Assembly (NCBI GenBank): GCA_050084515.1 | Contig: CM114275.1 | Location: 372,001 to 436,000 of the forward strand | Length of the DNA stretch: 64,000 nucleotides | DNA from: Blasia pusilla | Lineage: Eukaryota > Marchantiophyta > Marchantiopsida > Blasiales | Direction: 5' to 3' | In this document: piece by piece, positions 46,993 through 59,189 of the stretch | Layout: every line of letters starts with the position of its first letter | How positions within the stretch are numbered: the first letter of the stretch is position 1 | Program-made: the position numbers and the translations under genes | The notes under the pieces: model-generated | Told to the model about the DNA's origin: nothing | What the model saw: the letters and a program-made list of their open reading frames with translations, nothing else | The model's database searches: none

Positions 46993-48608
46993 ACGAAGCG
47001 AGGCAAGGAGAAGCGGATTATCATTATGCCACGTTTGTTTAGATGATAGGTAAACTCTCGGTCCACCTGCCTGGTAGTTAGGGCGAGGAGAATATCTGCG
47101 CAGCCACAACCAATGAGCGCGGCGCAAAAGATGCGAAGGTAAGGTAGGAAGTGTTCGCCGGACGGGAAAGAAGAGAAGTTACTGCAGCTCCCAGAGCAGT
47201 CCCGACTTCCTGCGGCGTGTAGCTCTTGCGTTCACAGAATTCCGATTTCTACGGCGGTCAGAACCAGTCCAGGCTCGGGCCAGCCCCGGGCCCGAAGACC
47301 GACCCGGAGATGGAGGAGCAACGAGAGTCTACCCTCATGCCACGTCGCCGCTCTCCACGCGCATTGATTCCCGTCTCCTAGCGAGTGGCTCCGTGGACTT
47401 TTCCAAGTTTCCAGGTTTCAGAAGACGACCCCTGCTATTATTATAAATAATTACTCCGCTCACACACTTGCGTAACTCCGTCCGTCAGTTACTGTCCACT
47501 CGAGCCTTGCGCGGTGCGCAGCCGGTCTTCATTCCTGTCTTCACCCCTTAAATACGTCCACGCCATCCATTTTCATTTGGCTCTCCTCCAAAACTGATCT
47601 TAGTTACTCGCTTAGGGCGACAACTTATCATTACTTACTCTTACGAGCACTCGTCGCTTACAAGTCCCCCTTTTTTTTTCCCCTCTTCATCTAACCTATC
47701 CAGGTGTCTTACACACGTGTTTTATAATTGATTCCCCCTCTCGAACTCCCGCGACGCTAATTAGGAATAGAATCTGTTTTTCATTCATACAAGGAAGGCG
47801 TCGGATAAGTAGCCGCGACCGGGGTGGCGACAAGGCAATCTGAGATCCGTCCCACGGCTGGGCGATGCCGGCTTTTCCCAGCTTTCTGGCATTGTTGTCA
47901 CATCGGTGGGGTGAATTTCGAGCGAGGGGGCGTGGCCCAACGCCGCAAGGCCAGATGTCCGCTGCAGCTGGTTCGGTCGTCACCTTAGCAGAATACAACA
48001 GTAAGGAAATAAACCAGCGGGATGCTGATCCAGACAGACAGAGAGATTTCATCCGAAGAGAGAGGGTTTAATTGTTGGGTTTGGTTGGTGTCTTTTCCCA
48101 ACAGAAGGAGTCTGGAGGACTCGAGGAGGCGTTGACAGAGGGCAGAAATCTGCAATGGGTGGTGGGGTTTGGGCGAATGGGGAGGAGAGGAGCCAGTGGA
48201 CGAGCGTGAGGCACCAGATATTGCGCGAGATGCGGACGGTTGAGGCTGATAAGGACGCAAGAGAACGGGGCACGTGGGCTGTTATCAGTAGCCCTGACGT
48301 GGGACCGAGGACTCCTTTTTCCCCCCGTGAACTTATCAACCAAAAAGCCCCGGGGAGAGTCTTTGTTGCTCATTGCTTTGATTCGACAGCGCATGTGAAT
48401 TTCCTTCGGTCGTCTGCCCGTTGCCATGCCAAGAACGCGCTACCGTTCAGTACCACGAAATCGCACGGATAGGAAGGAAAGGCGAGAGGGCGCCACCTCT
48501 CGCATTTCTTTCCGATGGGAGCGATAGGGGCAGAAGGGAGATCGTCGGTGTGATTGGCCGGCGGCCGGCGAATTGGAAGCGCCTCTTCAAAGGACTTTTA
48601 TTTATTCA
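46993..48608. other. Host intergenic sequence between the hAT and Helitron insertions
   Basis: Balanced composition, short overlapping frames on both strands, and no recognised protein. A TATAAATAA motif near 47441-47449 could be a core promoter, but no convincing coding frame follows. A gene here may have been disrupted by the Helitron. Confidence 0.35.
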
Positions 48609-50125
48609 CTAGTCCATATTAGTGAACCAGTAAAAAGTGAGGGTTTTGTTTTTGGTAAATTGGTAATAATTGTGCACATAAGAAGAAGAATTTTATTTCA
48701 TCCAAGTATTTAGTTATATCATGAATGATCACCTTTTATATTTGAATGTTCGTCACTTCCAATGGTAATGCGGATGGAATTTTTCTTCCGTACTCTAGAT
48801 AATACTACATACAATTGACCATGGGGGAATACGGAAGTAGGCAACTAAATTTCAACTTTTTGCAAAGTTTGACCTTGAGACTTATTAATAGTCATCGCAA
48901 AAGCCGGGCGAAGAAGGAATTGAAACCTACGTAAATCAAATGGCAAACCGGAGTCAGATGCAATCAATGGAATACGTGGAATGAAAACTCGGTCTCCAAT
49001 ATTCTTCCCTATAATAATTTCAGCATCTATTCAATGTTGCATGAATCCACGAATTACCAATCTAGTCCCATTTTCTTGTCCATATGACCCGTTCATGTTT
49101 CGTAAGAGCATGATTGGTGCACCAATCTTCAAACACAGACGATGCGGAGGGAGTCCAGAAGGCAAGCATTTGTTCAAAAATTATGTTGGATAGACATCTC
49201 CTCGTTTGGAATAGAATCAACGCTCATATAAATATGCTCCTATACACAAGATATAGTGAATTGGGGAGAAGAAGTAATATTGCTATCCAAACTTCCCCAA
49301 AAGATATTCCAATAAGAGAGGAAAAAAATATATGCATGTCAAAAGGATATGCATGTTGAAAGGATTACCTGTCCAAGAAACTGAGACATGACATCTCCAT
49401 TTATTTCATCAATATCCGTGTTTCTCAATGTCAAAATAGCCGTATCTCTCAAGAAATCAATGTCATGGAATCGGCTAGAAGAATTGTCGTAGATTAAATC
49501 AATAATATCGCATATCTTGTTACTCTTACTGTCAATTCCAAATGGTAAATGTATAAAGTCTTCTCCCAAATGAGGGTGCAAAGGTACACAACCCTCTCCC
49601 ACTTCCAATAACCAATCGGAAAAAGCTTGTTATTCGATACGCAAATGATCTTCCAACCTTTGAACTCGCTTTCAACTTCATGACTCTTAATATAAGACCA
49701 AAGAGATGACCTCTTAATAGTGGCTTGCACGATTCGCGATCCCTCCCCATGATGAACAACAAACTAAACTTGACGAAAGTCACCACCAAATATCATGAGT
49801 TTTCCACCAAATGGTATTTTTCGTAGACCATCAGAGATTGTTCCCATGATATCTTATAAAGTGCGATTCATGGCCTCGAATGCATGACGATAATCCATAG
49901 GTGCTTCATCCCATATAATGAGTATCGCATTACGGATTAAGCGCGCTTGATCACTATTGACTGATAAACTACAAACGAAACAAGGAAGTAAATTAGAATT
50001 TGTAATACTTGGAGAGATTATATGTATTGATAGAATTTGATGTAAAGTAGGTAATGGCACTTACTTGCAAGTAGAGCTTTCATGAAGATTGATAGGTATC
50101 TTGAAGTTTGGTGATGAGGCATATA
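48609..50125 (-). pseudogene. Helitron helicase, C-terminal half, with putative 3' end
   Basis: On the minus strand the Pif1-type helicase runs from the KIPI-L-ESSTC segment (about 50110) across a short GT-AG intron (about 50070 to 49970). Then come IIWDEAPM, the FGGK-MIFGGDFRQV block (Walker B region), IKRSSLWSYI, a DxIN-x-M segment, and LKIGAPIMLLRN, RRFQFLLRPAFAMTINKSQGQT and an LYVVLSR-R end (motifs V/VI). TAG/TAA stops interrupt. The sequence ends with CTAG followed by T at 48612-48608, matching the CTRR|T end of Helitrons. The N-terminal half is at 53455-54577 in the opposite orientation. Confidence 0.82.
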
Positions 50126-50127
50126 GA

Positions 50128-51270
50128 TTGACGTTCAGCAGTTTGTTGCAAGATGCATGGTGTGTGATCGAGTCCGAGCATTGTTCAATGCTCCAACTCC
50201 ACAGTTGCATCCACTTTTAATCATGGGTTTAGGTTACAGACAGAGTTTGGATTTTGCTGGACCTTTGCCTTTAACAAAGCGCCATAGTCGTTATGTAGTG
50301 GTGATGGTCGAGCACTTCTCGAAATGGATAGAGTTGGTTGCATTGCCTGACAAAGCAAGTGAGGGAGTGGCGTATGCCTTTCTAGATCAGTGTTGAGTCA
50401 TTACGCACTGGTTGAGGTATATCATATAATAGTATAGAGTTCCTGGGGAGTTTAGGCCTTGTGTGATAAGGCATTGATTGACCAGGAAATGACTATGCGA
50501 GATCATGATGAGATGGACTAGCGGGGCGGGTTGTGCAAACGATGAAGAGAGGACTATGCAAGTATGGCTCCAAAAGGTCATAGGAGATTGGGACCTTTAG
50601 TTTCCGTGGTTGGCGATGGGATCAGATTCAAAGTGCATGCATCCTTAGCGTCTTACTCATACTTGTTGCTTAATGGCGAGAGCCAAATTTACCCTATCGG
50701 CCATTCAAGGAGTCCCGAGAGGTTGGTGAGGTGTTGAACCTTGATGACCTTGATGTATGGATGCGAGCATGTTCTCACAGGGATGAGTTGTTTTGGAGAG
50801 TGATGCCCTTGAAGATTGCGCAGCATCGGGATACGTTGAGGTATGGGACTATTCGGGGAGGTGGTTATCAACCTACTATCCGGAGGTTTCATTAGGGAGA
50901 CTATGTCTACTATACAAAAAGACGACATGGGATGTTGGATGGGATTCACCGATAAGTAAGGTGCAACATCTTGAGAGTGCGTGAGGTTTTGCCATCCGGT
51001 GTTCTCTTATTGGATGGATGCGATGGTATGGTTTGGAAGGACCATGTGCGTAAGTGTGCACCATGTCATCTTCCGAACATTGAAGGTACATTTGATCCAA
51101 GATTAGCAATAGTTTATGCATGTTTGCGGTGTATGTTGTGTGGTTACGCTTGTGGTGCAGCCACTATGCTAGTTTGTGATGGATGTTCGAGAGGATGGCA
51201 TATGGTATGTTTCACGCCATCTCTCACTAGGGTTCCTCAGGGACGATGGATGTGTCCCAGATATACATAG
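50128..51270 (+). pseudogene. int: Integrase core and PHD finger of element B
   Basis: The core opens with CMVCDRVRA and LDFAGPLPL at about 50150-50265, with EHFSKWIELVA after it. The second half (50400-50650) is frameshifted, and TAG replaces Gln in the WDLQ-PW segment (50598). The last stretch (50971-51270) is open and ends with the PHD finger: CMLC, CDGC, GWH, C, then CPRY, where the last zinc ligand Cys is Tyr. Natural stop TAG follows. Confidence 0.82.
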
Positions 51271-51451
51271 AGTAGATAGTTTTGCATTCTGACTTGTGTC
51301 TATGATATGGATGACAAGAAGGAGACTAATGACGGGGCCACATGAGCACCCGACCTTCTTGCTCTTAGCGTCCGAGAGATGTATGTCATCGTAAGTAGGA
51401 ATAGATGGCTATCTGGAGTTAGAGGGACCTAAGCACTAGTTAGGGGGGCGA

Positions 51452-51580
51452 TTGGAGATATTTTGGTACTTCTTGTCTTGTTGTTTTGATTCCATATGTT
51501 TGCATGGGATGGTTCGTGTTTGTGTGTGTGTTCGGTGACAGCGATGTATGTTATGTAGCAATGTGTATGCACACGATAAT
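51452..51580 (+). repeat. B1 repeat of element B
   Basis: It starts TTGGAGATATTTTGG directly after the polypurine tract (TTAGGGGGGCGA) and ends at A2. Confidence 0.88.
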
Positions 51581-52077
51581 TGTCACGTCTTTTATGATAT
51601 ATCAATCAGATCAAGTATATCGCCTTCGTGAGTAGTAGAGGACAGGCTCGATAGGTTAAGGATGACCTGCTAAGGCCCCGGGAGCTTTGTTTCGGCTCAT
51701 TTTGAGCCATATTGAGGAACTTACTATTTTAGGTAAGTATCATTTTGAGTATATGCTTGAATTTATATTTTTGGTAAGTAGCCCGTTGACCTGCTACATC
51801 AGGTCAAGAGCCAAAGAGGTGACTTGGGAGCATAGGTTACCATGGAGAGAGCTTGGGAGATGGGAGGGGTATTCCTCAAGGAGAGAGAGCTTGAGAGCTC
51901 ATTCTCTCTTTGTTGAACCTCTTGGCATGAGGCGGCGCAGCTATGGTCTTGCTTGCCTTGTGTGTGTAACCCAAGCCTCTCATTAGGAGAGTGGGTTTGG
52001 TTTGACATTGAGAGAGACATGTGAGAGTGCACACATGTAAGAACTATGATGTTGTGAGGGAGATTGGATCTTATTTT
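51581..52077 (+). repeat. A2 repeat of element B
   Basis: It starts TGTCACGTCTTTTATGAT and ends GATCTTATTTTA. It matches the reverse complement of 62329-62841, with small indels (497 versus 513 bp). It has a TTGACCTG/CAGGTCAA hairpin near 51785-51806. Confidence 0.88.
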
Positions 52078-52188
52078 ATTGGAGATATTTTGGTACTTCT
52101 TGTCTCGTTGTCTGGATGCCATGAGTTAGCATGGGATCGTGCGTATTTGTGTGTGTGTTCGAAGACAGCAATGTGTATGCGCACAACA
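52078..52188 (+). repeat. B2 repeat of element B
   Basis: It repeats B1 (TTGGAGATATTTTGGTACTT start) with a short deletion near the end, and finishes GCGCACAACA before the ATCT target duplication. Confidence 0.87.
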
Positions 52189-52192
52189 ATCT

Positions 52193-53330
52193 CTTACTGT
52201 TTTCTTGCCATGATATTCTCGTATGCTCTCCTCCACTTCTCTGTGTGGTCAACCATTACAACTCTTTGCCTTCTATGGAGGTCATCTCTGGAAATAGATT
52301 CGTTCAAAAGCCTCTCCATCTTTTTCTTCAATCTGATGTGCTCCTCAAATAGTTGTTCATACTTCCCCTTCAAAGGCGTTGGTTGACCTGGCCAAATCAA
52401 AAAGTGGAGTTTGTTATTAAAATCTCCAACTGTGATAGATGAGACATCACCTCGCTATTATCCACAGTTCTCTCCCCACAAAAGGTTTGAGGAGGAGCAC
52501 CGCTATATATAGGGCGATCTGAACTCTCCCCGGGCTCATCAAAGCTCATACTACGACGTACATAGAGGTCATTCAAACCATCTTGTCTATCCTTTGCGTC
52601 CATCTATACTCGCCCTTCATCTCCACTCTCGTCTTGTATATTTTCTTCAGCACGACTATTTCTTCTTTGACCATCCAAGGAAGATATTATGGCTCTAAAG
52701 CTCCTTGACAAATTCACCTTGCTGATAATGGCGTGACGATGCTCATGGTGATGAAGCTTCCACTCTTGCTTGTTTAAAGTGTTGTAGTGGGGTTTTACTG
52801 TATTCTTCTCTTGATCTCTTATCTCTTCTCAAAGACCCCTCATCCACATCGCCAAACTGGGCCTCCATATCCTTCATCAACTTTGCCACTTTGAGCTAAG
52901 CAAATACCTTGCTCACTAACTTCCTCTTCCTTTTGGGGAGGTCTTCGTACTTTTGGGCACCATTGAATAAAGCCCAATCCTTTGTCCAATCATTCTCTTC
53001 CATTTTCCTTGAAAATTTTCCAATTGCAGGATCTGACCGCTTTAGCCGCGACTTCTTGAACTCTCCTTTCAAAACTTGTGGGTCAATGGCGCTATCCAAG
53101 TGTGCCTTCAATTCATCTTCCGTGACGAATTGCGATACCGTCTTCTTGTTCACCTTCTGAGGGATCTCTGGTGTCAGTGTATCGAAGGGTTCTTCCCCTC
53201 TTCCGTCGTTTTGATTGTCATGAGGGCTACGGTCTTTATGAGGTGGCAACTCCATCTTGTCTTTTACCAAAATGCAAAAAGAAAGGTGATTTAGAAATGA
53301 TTCCAATAAGAGTGATACGATGGCACACAA
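52193..53330 (-). pseudogene. Interrupted coding region X, first part (unidentified)
   Basis: The minus strand carries a decayed coding region: a 53330-52896 frame (hydrophilic, Lys/Glu/Asp-rich; a likely Met at about 53256), a 52603-52397 frame, and a 52400-52194 coiled-coil-like frame rich in Arg, Lys and Glu that ends with ARKQ at the element B boundary. When element B and one copy of AGAT are removed and the inversion is undone, this frame reads directly into MDELLRW at 62844 onward, passing a TAA. I do not recognise the family. It looks gag-like or like an accessory transposon protein more than a conserved plant gene. Confidence 0.6.
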
Positions 53331-53454
53331 TACATCCGCACATCAATCAAGATTCATCATTTACAAAATTTCATAGTAACACATTCATCTTTTTGAACCA
53401 AGTCTTTCATTTCTCATGAAAAATATCCAATCCTCAATATTTGGTACCACCTAA

Positions 53455-54577
53455 TATTCAGAGGCATGTTGGCGACTCTTCAAGTTTAGTCAACATGCTG
53501 AACTTCCAAGTATTGTGCGATTAGCTGTTTATCTTCCATAGCAGCAAATGATGTCCTTCAATGATGCTCACGCTCCTGCAGATGTTTTGCAACTAAATAG
53601 AGAGACAACTCTAACACACTGGTTTGCAACTAATCTATCCGACTCCACTGCCCGGCAATATGTGTATATAGATTTTCCTTCATATTATTGTTGGATTCGG
53701 AGGGTACAAAAAAGATATGGTTGTGGCCATCCCATTGGCCGGTTATACCTTACTTATCCAGGTGAATACCCAAAAGTTTATCCCATGCTTTTTTCTGTAT
53801 ATTGGATTTCCCTCTCATATTCATTCATTCTAAAGTGAGTGAATAATTGTGGAAAGGGATGAGCTAATTTATTTCACACATGTATAGGTGAAGGAGAACG
53901 TCATTGATTGAGATTACTCCTCCATAATGCTCAAAGAGCAACTACATACGAATGTTTGAGAATTGTTGATAGAGTATTGTGTTAAACATTCAAGGAGGCT
54001 ACAATCCTATTGGGACTCCTTGAGGTTGATAGGGAAGTGTTCTCCTGCTTTGAAGAAGCTTATATGATCCGTACGAGTTCTACACTTTGTCGTCTATTCG
54101 CAATTATTCTAGCTTATAACACACCGACTCAATCTTATACATTTTGGAGTGAATTCTTGGGTCCCTTGGTAGAAGATCTCTTATAAGAACGACGTGAGTT
54201 AAGAAATCATCACTATCACTCCTTACATCATTCATTTCCTTCCTCATAGTAACATAGTTTTTAATGAATAAATCATATTTGGAGGAACAAGAGCTATTAT
54301 ATGATATTGAGGAATTATTTGAGCGTATATAATTTGGAGAATCGTGTCTAAATGAAGGACAACGTGTTGTTTGAGATGCTATATATGATGATTTTGATAA
54401 AATATGCATGAATGCTCCATCATCTCCAATTTTTTCATCAATGGTCCAGGTGGAACTGGAAAGACATACTTATATAATATTCTCCCTGTAAGTGTAAGGA
54501 GTGCAAGAGGTATAGCTTTAGCAGTGGCATCACATGGAATTGATGCTCTATTGTTAGATGGAGGACGTAGTGTCCGC
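53455..54577 (+). pseudogene. Helitron helicase, N-terminal half
   Basis: The plus strand shows the region preceding and including helicase motif I: CWRLFKF, the PSIVRLAVYLP segment, TLTHWFATN, then YIDFPSYYCW and IGRLY, and, after shifts, a FKEA-ILLGLLE-D block. Walker A is GPGGTGKTYLYN (about 54445-54480), followed by the IALAVASHGIDALLLDGGRS stretch that ends the copy at 54577. The next expected helicase residues are found on the minus strand from about 50115. No Rep nuclease domain is visible upstream. Confidence 0.82.
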
Positions 54578-54690
54578 AAGCTGTACGTCCGCTTCACTCC
54601 AAAATGACCCAACTCCTCGTGGGCATGACGTACCAAACGTGCTCTCTGCAAAGGATGAGGCACTACAGGCACTCTACCATCCTCCTACAC
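54578..54690 (-). pseudogene. int: Integrase zinc region of element B, cut by the inversion breakpoint
   Basis: It holds VRHAHEELGHFGVKRTYSL and then ends. The Cys pair is at 50150 on the plus strand. About 37 bp of the expected intervening sequence (the QYWWRG segment of sister copies) is missing at the breakpoints. Confidence 0.85.
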
Positions 54691-54861
54691 TCGCAACACA
54701 TGTGTGCCCTCCCACCGGAACCGTTTGGCCCTCTGTAGTATCCGATCCTGCTCTCTAGAATCCATTGTGCTCGCGACACTGCTAGTACGTAGGTACTCCA
54801 AGACCACTCCATTGTTGTGAATGTCTCGGCCATCTGTTGTCTCCTCACCGGCCTCTGGATC

Positions 54862-56456
54862 TTAGGACTCTCCATCAGACCTCGCCATCGAAGTCTCAGC
54901 AATATGGCTCTCCATAGCCAACAAGCCCAAATAGGCTGACGCGTGCCATCCTAGCACCAACTTCTCATCACTCTCACCATGCCAACAAGCTCCAGTTGTA
55001 TCCCGCTGACTCGGGCATGGATTATGGCTCAAACCATCTGCATCTTGGTTGAGCGTCCTAGGTCTATGCACCACCTAGAAGTCATACTCCTACAACAAAA
55101 GAGCCCACCTTGCAAACTTCCCGGTAAGATTGTCGCACTCCATCAACCACTTAAGGGGCTGATGATCAGTAATGATGGTAAAGGGATTGCCAAATAGATA
55201 ACATCTAAATGTGCGACAACCCACACTGCAGCAAAGCACGCACACTCATACAAGCTATACTCTGCCTTTGCACCATTGTTCGAGCGACTAGGGTCAGCCA
55301 CCACAAACTCTCTACCATCATCGTCATGTTGGGTGAGCACGGCTCCAAGTCCCAACATACTCCAATCGATATGCAATTGGAAAGGATGCCCCCTGATCGG
55401 TCTCCTCAATATGGGCGCGGACATCAATTTGTCCTTGAGCATCTGAAATGCTCTCTCTTGCTCATCCCCCCAGTGCCACTCCTGATCTACCTTGGTCATC
55501 AAGGTTAGCGGCTTCGCAATTGAACTGAAACCCTTTACGTATCGTCGATAGACGTTCGCCAATCCCATGAATGCACGAACTCGACTTACATCTATAGGGC
55601 ATGGAATGCGTGAAATAGCCTCTACCTTTGTTTGTTGCACACCAAGGCCCTGGGGGGATATCGTATGACCCAAGTACTCAATCTTGCCATAGAAGAACTT
55701 TCATTTGCATGGATCTACCTTCATCCCATGTAACTGCAATTGTTGAAATACCTCCTCTAGATGTCGCTCATGCTCCTCAACCGTGGGGATAAAGACTTCA
55801 ATGTCATAAATATAACACCTAGAAAAATCCAGACCTGCCAAGATCCTATCCATGATCCTCTAAAACTCAGCCGGAGCATTCTTTAACCCGAATGATAGAA
55901 ACGGCCACTGGTACAAACATTCCTTCCGATGAGGATCGATGCCCCAAAATGTCGTCTTTTGCCTGTCCTTCAATATGATAGGCAGCTGATGGTATCCCAC
56001 TCGCAAATCCAATGAACCGAAGACCTTTGTATGCCCAATCGCATCAAAGATCTCCTTAGGGGTGGGCATGGCATACCTATCGGACTTTGTCTATCGATTG
56101 ATAGGTCGGTAATCTCCACACATCCGCCTATCCGTCTAGTTGCCGTGCACATCCTTCTGGGCGGGCCTAACAGTGGCAAATGCATACTCGCCATGCGACA
56201 TCTCCACTAGTCCAGCTCTAACCAAGTCCTGGCTCCTACTGTGAATTAAAGCCCTCTCCATGTCACTGTACGTGTAGGGTCGTTGGAAGATTGGCGTGTC
56301 ACTCGACAACTCAATGCGGATCCCTGGACCCTTCAGCGTACCCAAATCATGCATACTAAATGCAAAACAACTCCTATTACTCTTGAGGAAATGGTGTATC
56401 GGGCGCCGCTCTCCTCCTGTCAACTTAGGGCCCATATCTGGCTCCCAAGTCTCCAT
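54862..56456 (-). pseudogene. Reverse transcriptase and RNase H of element B
   Basis: RT starts near 56456 (LGPKLTGGERR, as in element A) and passes CGDYRPIN-like, LDLRVGYHQLP and LKNAPAEF segments. The YIDD box near 55815 reads YIYD, so a catalytic Asp is lost. RNase H has HIDWS, YECACFA in place of YEGECLA, and a truncated DHQPL region near 55150. TAG replaces Gln at 55862-55860 (AEFQR) and 55077-55075 (DFQV). Confidence 0.85.
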
Positions 56457-56732
56457 CGTGACTACAGTAGGACTCTTCGGCGCGGGTGTCGGTGGTTGCT
56501 ATGATGCAACCCCGCCTCAAACAATAGAAATCTCATCTCTACATGCAATACCCGGAACCATACTCGATGGTGTGGCTATCATCTCCTAGCGTACCTGCAA
56601 AACATCCCAAAAAGTCCAAGGGTGTCTCTCTCGATCACCCTTGGTGTGTTGATCTTCTCGGGTCTTGCCCCCAGTTGCTGCCTCAACCATCTTGATAGGC
56701 ATGGGGCTCACCAACGCAACAGTTGGGATCTA

Positions 56733-57800
56733 TCACCTCCTCAAACAACGCCGCTGAGCTACTTCTAAGCTGAAAATCCATGTCAAGCCATTCAGGTCCA
56801 TCGCGTGACCCAAGACATGACGTCGTGGTGCCTCTGATAGTGACGGTACTACCGTCCCTCCTGTGGGGAATCCCATCGCTCGCTCTCGCTCATCGGCGTT
56901 GGGCTCCACCAACCTCTGTACTTGGTCATCCCAAACCAAGCCAGGTCTAGCCTCCTTGAATGCATGGAAAGCGGGAAAACTCATCAATGTGGGAAAGGTT
57001 GCCCGTGGTTTGCCAATCCTATTGACCACAGTCAACGGCGGTCGATCATCTAGCCTCACTGCTTGTGATCGACTGCCCGGATCCAATATAGAATCCACCA
57101 AAAAATCGGAGGGGCGCTCCACTCTTGCATATGCCCTCCGTAACACCTCGTGTGGTACCAAGTTGGTCTACCAAAGACGCGGGCGATGTGCTCGTGAACC
57201 CACACTGGCTGCATCTAACAACATTTCTCAGTCGATACATGCGCGCACCTTGATGTGCACTTGTCACCACGTGGGACCTTGAATCACCCAAAATTGGCAC
57301 ATTCTCCAAAATGTATGCTAGAGAACGAGGTTGATGCTCATGTAAATATTGCAAGATACGCATCATCTCCCAAAATAACGTGGACCGAGTGTCAGCTAAC
57401 CCGCTTCCTTGTCCAACACTCGATTGGCCTTGACACGACCAACCACCAATGACCAAGTCTATGGTCCCTACCCGCTCCAAGTCTTGCGCCCCCAACAAAT
57501 GAAATGTCCCTCAGTAGGGAACTCTGGTAATCCTGAATGGCGGATGCACACAACAAGTCAGGAAAATGGAGGCGTAACAGCGCCACATGGTGAAGTGAAG
57601 CGTGCCTCGTAACATCATCAATCTCCACATACATGTACTTCTATTGTTGTTAGCTGGGTTAGCTCTTGTTTTGCACGCACTCGAGCGTGCAAAACAACAG
57701 CTAACCCAGTGTTGATCCCTCCAAAGAGATCCAACATCCAAATACCATTCTCTAGGATGCACCACACAATCAGGGTGATGTACAAAGGAGTCATAGTAGC
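56733..57800 (-). pseudogene. C5-cytosine DNA methyltransferase domain of element B, damaged
   Basis: Motif I MLDLFGGINTGL is at about 57745-57710. It is followed by a 25-bp inverted duplication (57654-57709) that disrupts the next segment. Motif IV reads GGWSCQG (Pro before the catalytic Cys is Ser), motif VI is ENVP, and motif VIII SRAHRPRLW is intact but in a shifted frame with a TAG after it. The final part, NADERERAMGFPTGGT and R-x2-LGHAMD (about 56930-56800), is open. It shows that the methyltransferase is an ancestral part of this family and not a one-off insertion in element A. Confidence 0.88.
57654..57709. repeat. 25-bp snap-back hairpin in the methyltransferase of element B
   Basis: Arms 57654-57678 and 57685-57709 match at 24 of 25 positions with a 6-nt loop. 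The right arm is the native coding sequence after motif I; the left arm is its inverted copy. Confidence 0.9.
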
Positions 57801-58131
57801 ACTCTTGCCCACCTGGGGTTTCTCTGACCCGTCACACTCTGGTGCAAATGTCTCGCTCCACGCTATTTGCACATGCTCACTGGCTAAGCGTCGAAGCTCC
57901 TTAGTTGAGCCCCAAAGCGGCACCTCTCCTCCACGGATTTATGCGACTACCATGACACTCCACTACATAGAAATCTCATGAACAAAATTATCCTCTGCAT
58001 GGACATGTCCCTCAATCAAATCACAAGGCCAAGTGATGACATTGCTAAATGCTGGTAAGGTCGCCATCTCTCCTGGCCGTCACTCGATCACTGCACTCGT
58101 GAATCGAACGGGTGATGAGCTCAGGTGCCCA

Positions 58132-59180
58132 TCACTTGACTACCATCCTGGTTTGTAGGACGTTGACTCCTCCCAATAATCCAGGGAAAACCCCATTGGA
58201 TATAACACTGCTCCACCAACCAAGACGTCGTAGGACTCTACATCGGTCACTATCGCCTTGGCTCGCACCACAGACTCCTATGTAGGATTTCGTGGGCGAA
58301 TCCTCATCACGACCTCTTGTCGGGTGATATACTATGTGGTACTTGCTCCACCCAAGGATGTCTGTATCCGGAATGGACAAGGCTCCATATCGGCTCTCGT
58401 CAAGCCCAATCCTCTGAATTACACTTTCTCCAACATCAGGGGTTGCACTCTTGAATCCAACAAGACGTGTTGCGGACTAAAAGCTCTTCTTGCGGGACTC
58501 ACCAACTTGAAGACCTCTCCCCGGTTATCCAGCAACACAACACCAAGAGAAACCATGGCACGCTCTATCACGGGTCTAGCGGGCATCTCCGCCATCCTAG
58601 CAGCCACAGCCTGCCATGAATCTGACGTGGACGGCGTGAGCATCCGCTCTAAGGGCAAGTCCATCACCTCCTCTGCAATCACCTTTGAACGTGATGCAGG
58701 AACTCCAACTCCATGCTCATATAGTGTAGCATCCAGCCAAAAAACCTTGGCAAGCGTACCTCCCAACGTCATAACATCAGAAGTAGAAAATAAAGGAGCG
58801 CGGTACACAACGGTGGCCGCCCCCAACAACGTGCTCGACACATGCCCCTCCTGAGCAACAATAATAGCAGTCGTCGCACTCGCTTCTTCCATCGCCCTCC
58901 GTGCCTGCACACCAACAACATCACCAACTCTCTAGGAACTCTGATGAGAATCCATTGATGGGGTCCTCATCGCCTCGGACAACGTGAAATACTGAGGAAG
59001 CCTAGTCTGTTTTGTGGCTTCCCCTCGTTGTGGATCCAACTCTGCGGGTGCTCCACGCGTCACAATTGCAGCGGCCTCCATCTGGGCAATCCCGCACATC
59101 CAACCAGGATCCTCCATATCTCTGGTTGCTCCATATGATGTTGATGCCACGGATGCGGCATCGGGTAATCTTAATGCCAT
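58132..59180 (-). pseudogene. pro: Protease region of element B
   Basis: This is one frame with few stops. The conserved pre-protease block (PLFSTSDVMTLGG) precedes LLDSRVQPLML, so the active-site triplet is DSR as in element C. SYDVLVGGAVLYPMGF follows at about 58230-58190. Upstream, 59180-58930 aligns with the spacer after gag in element A and preserves the DPQRGEA glutamine that is TAG in A (15436). Confidence 0.82.
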
Positions 59181-59189
59181 AACGGCAAT

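Larger units (their letters stand above)
50128..52188 (+). mobile_element. Retroelement B, 3' half (integrase core to B2), inverted relative to its 5' half
   Basis: The sequence begins abruptly inside the H2C2 region (a VQQFV segment before CMVC), just past where the 5' half at 54578 stops. It contains the integrase core, C-terminus, PHD finger, polypurine tract, B1, A2 and B2. A2 matches A1 of the 5' half (62841-62329), so both are one element. The last element base is 52188, followed by ATCT (52189-52192), identical on the element strand to the 4 bp preceding A1 (62845-62842). Confidence 0.87.
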
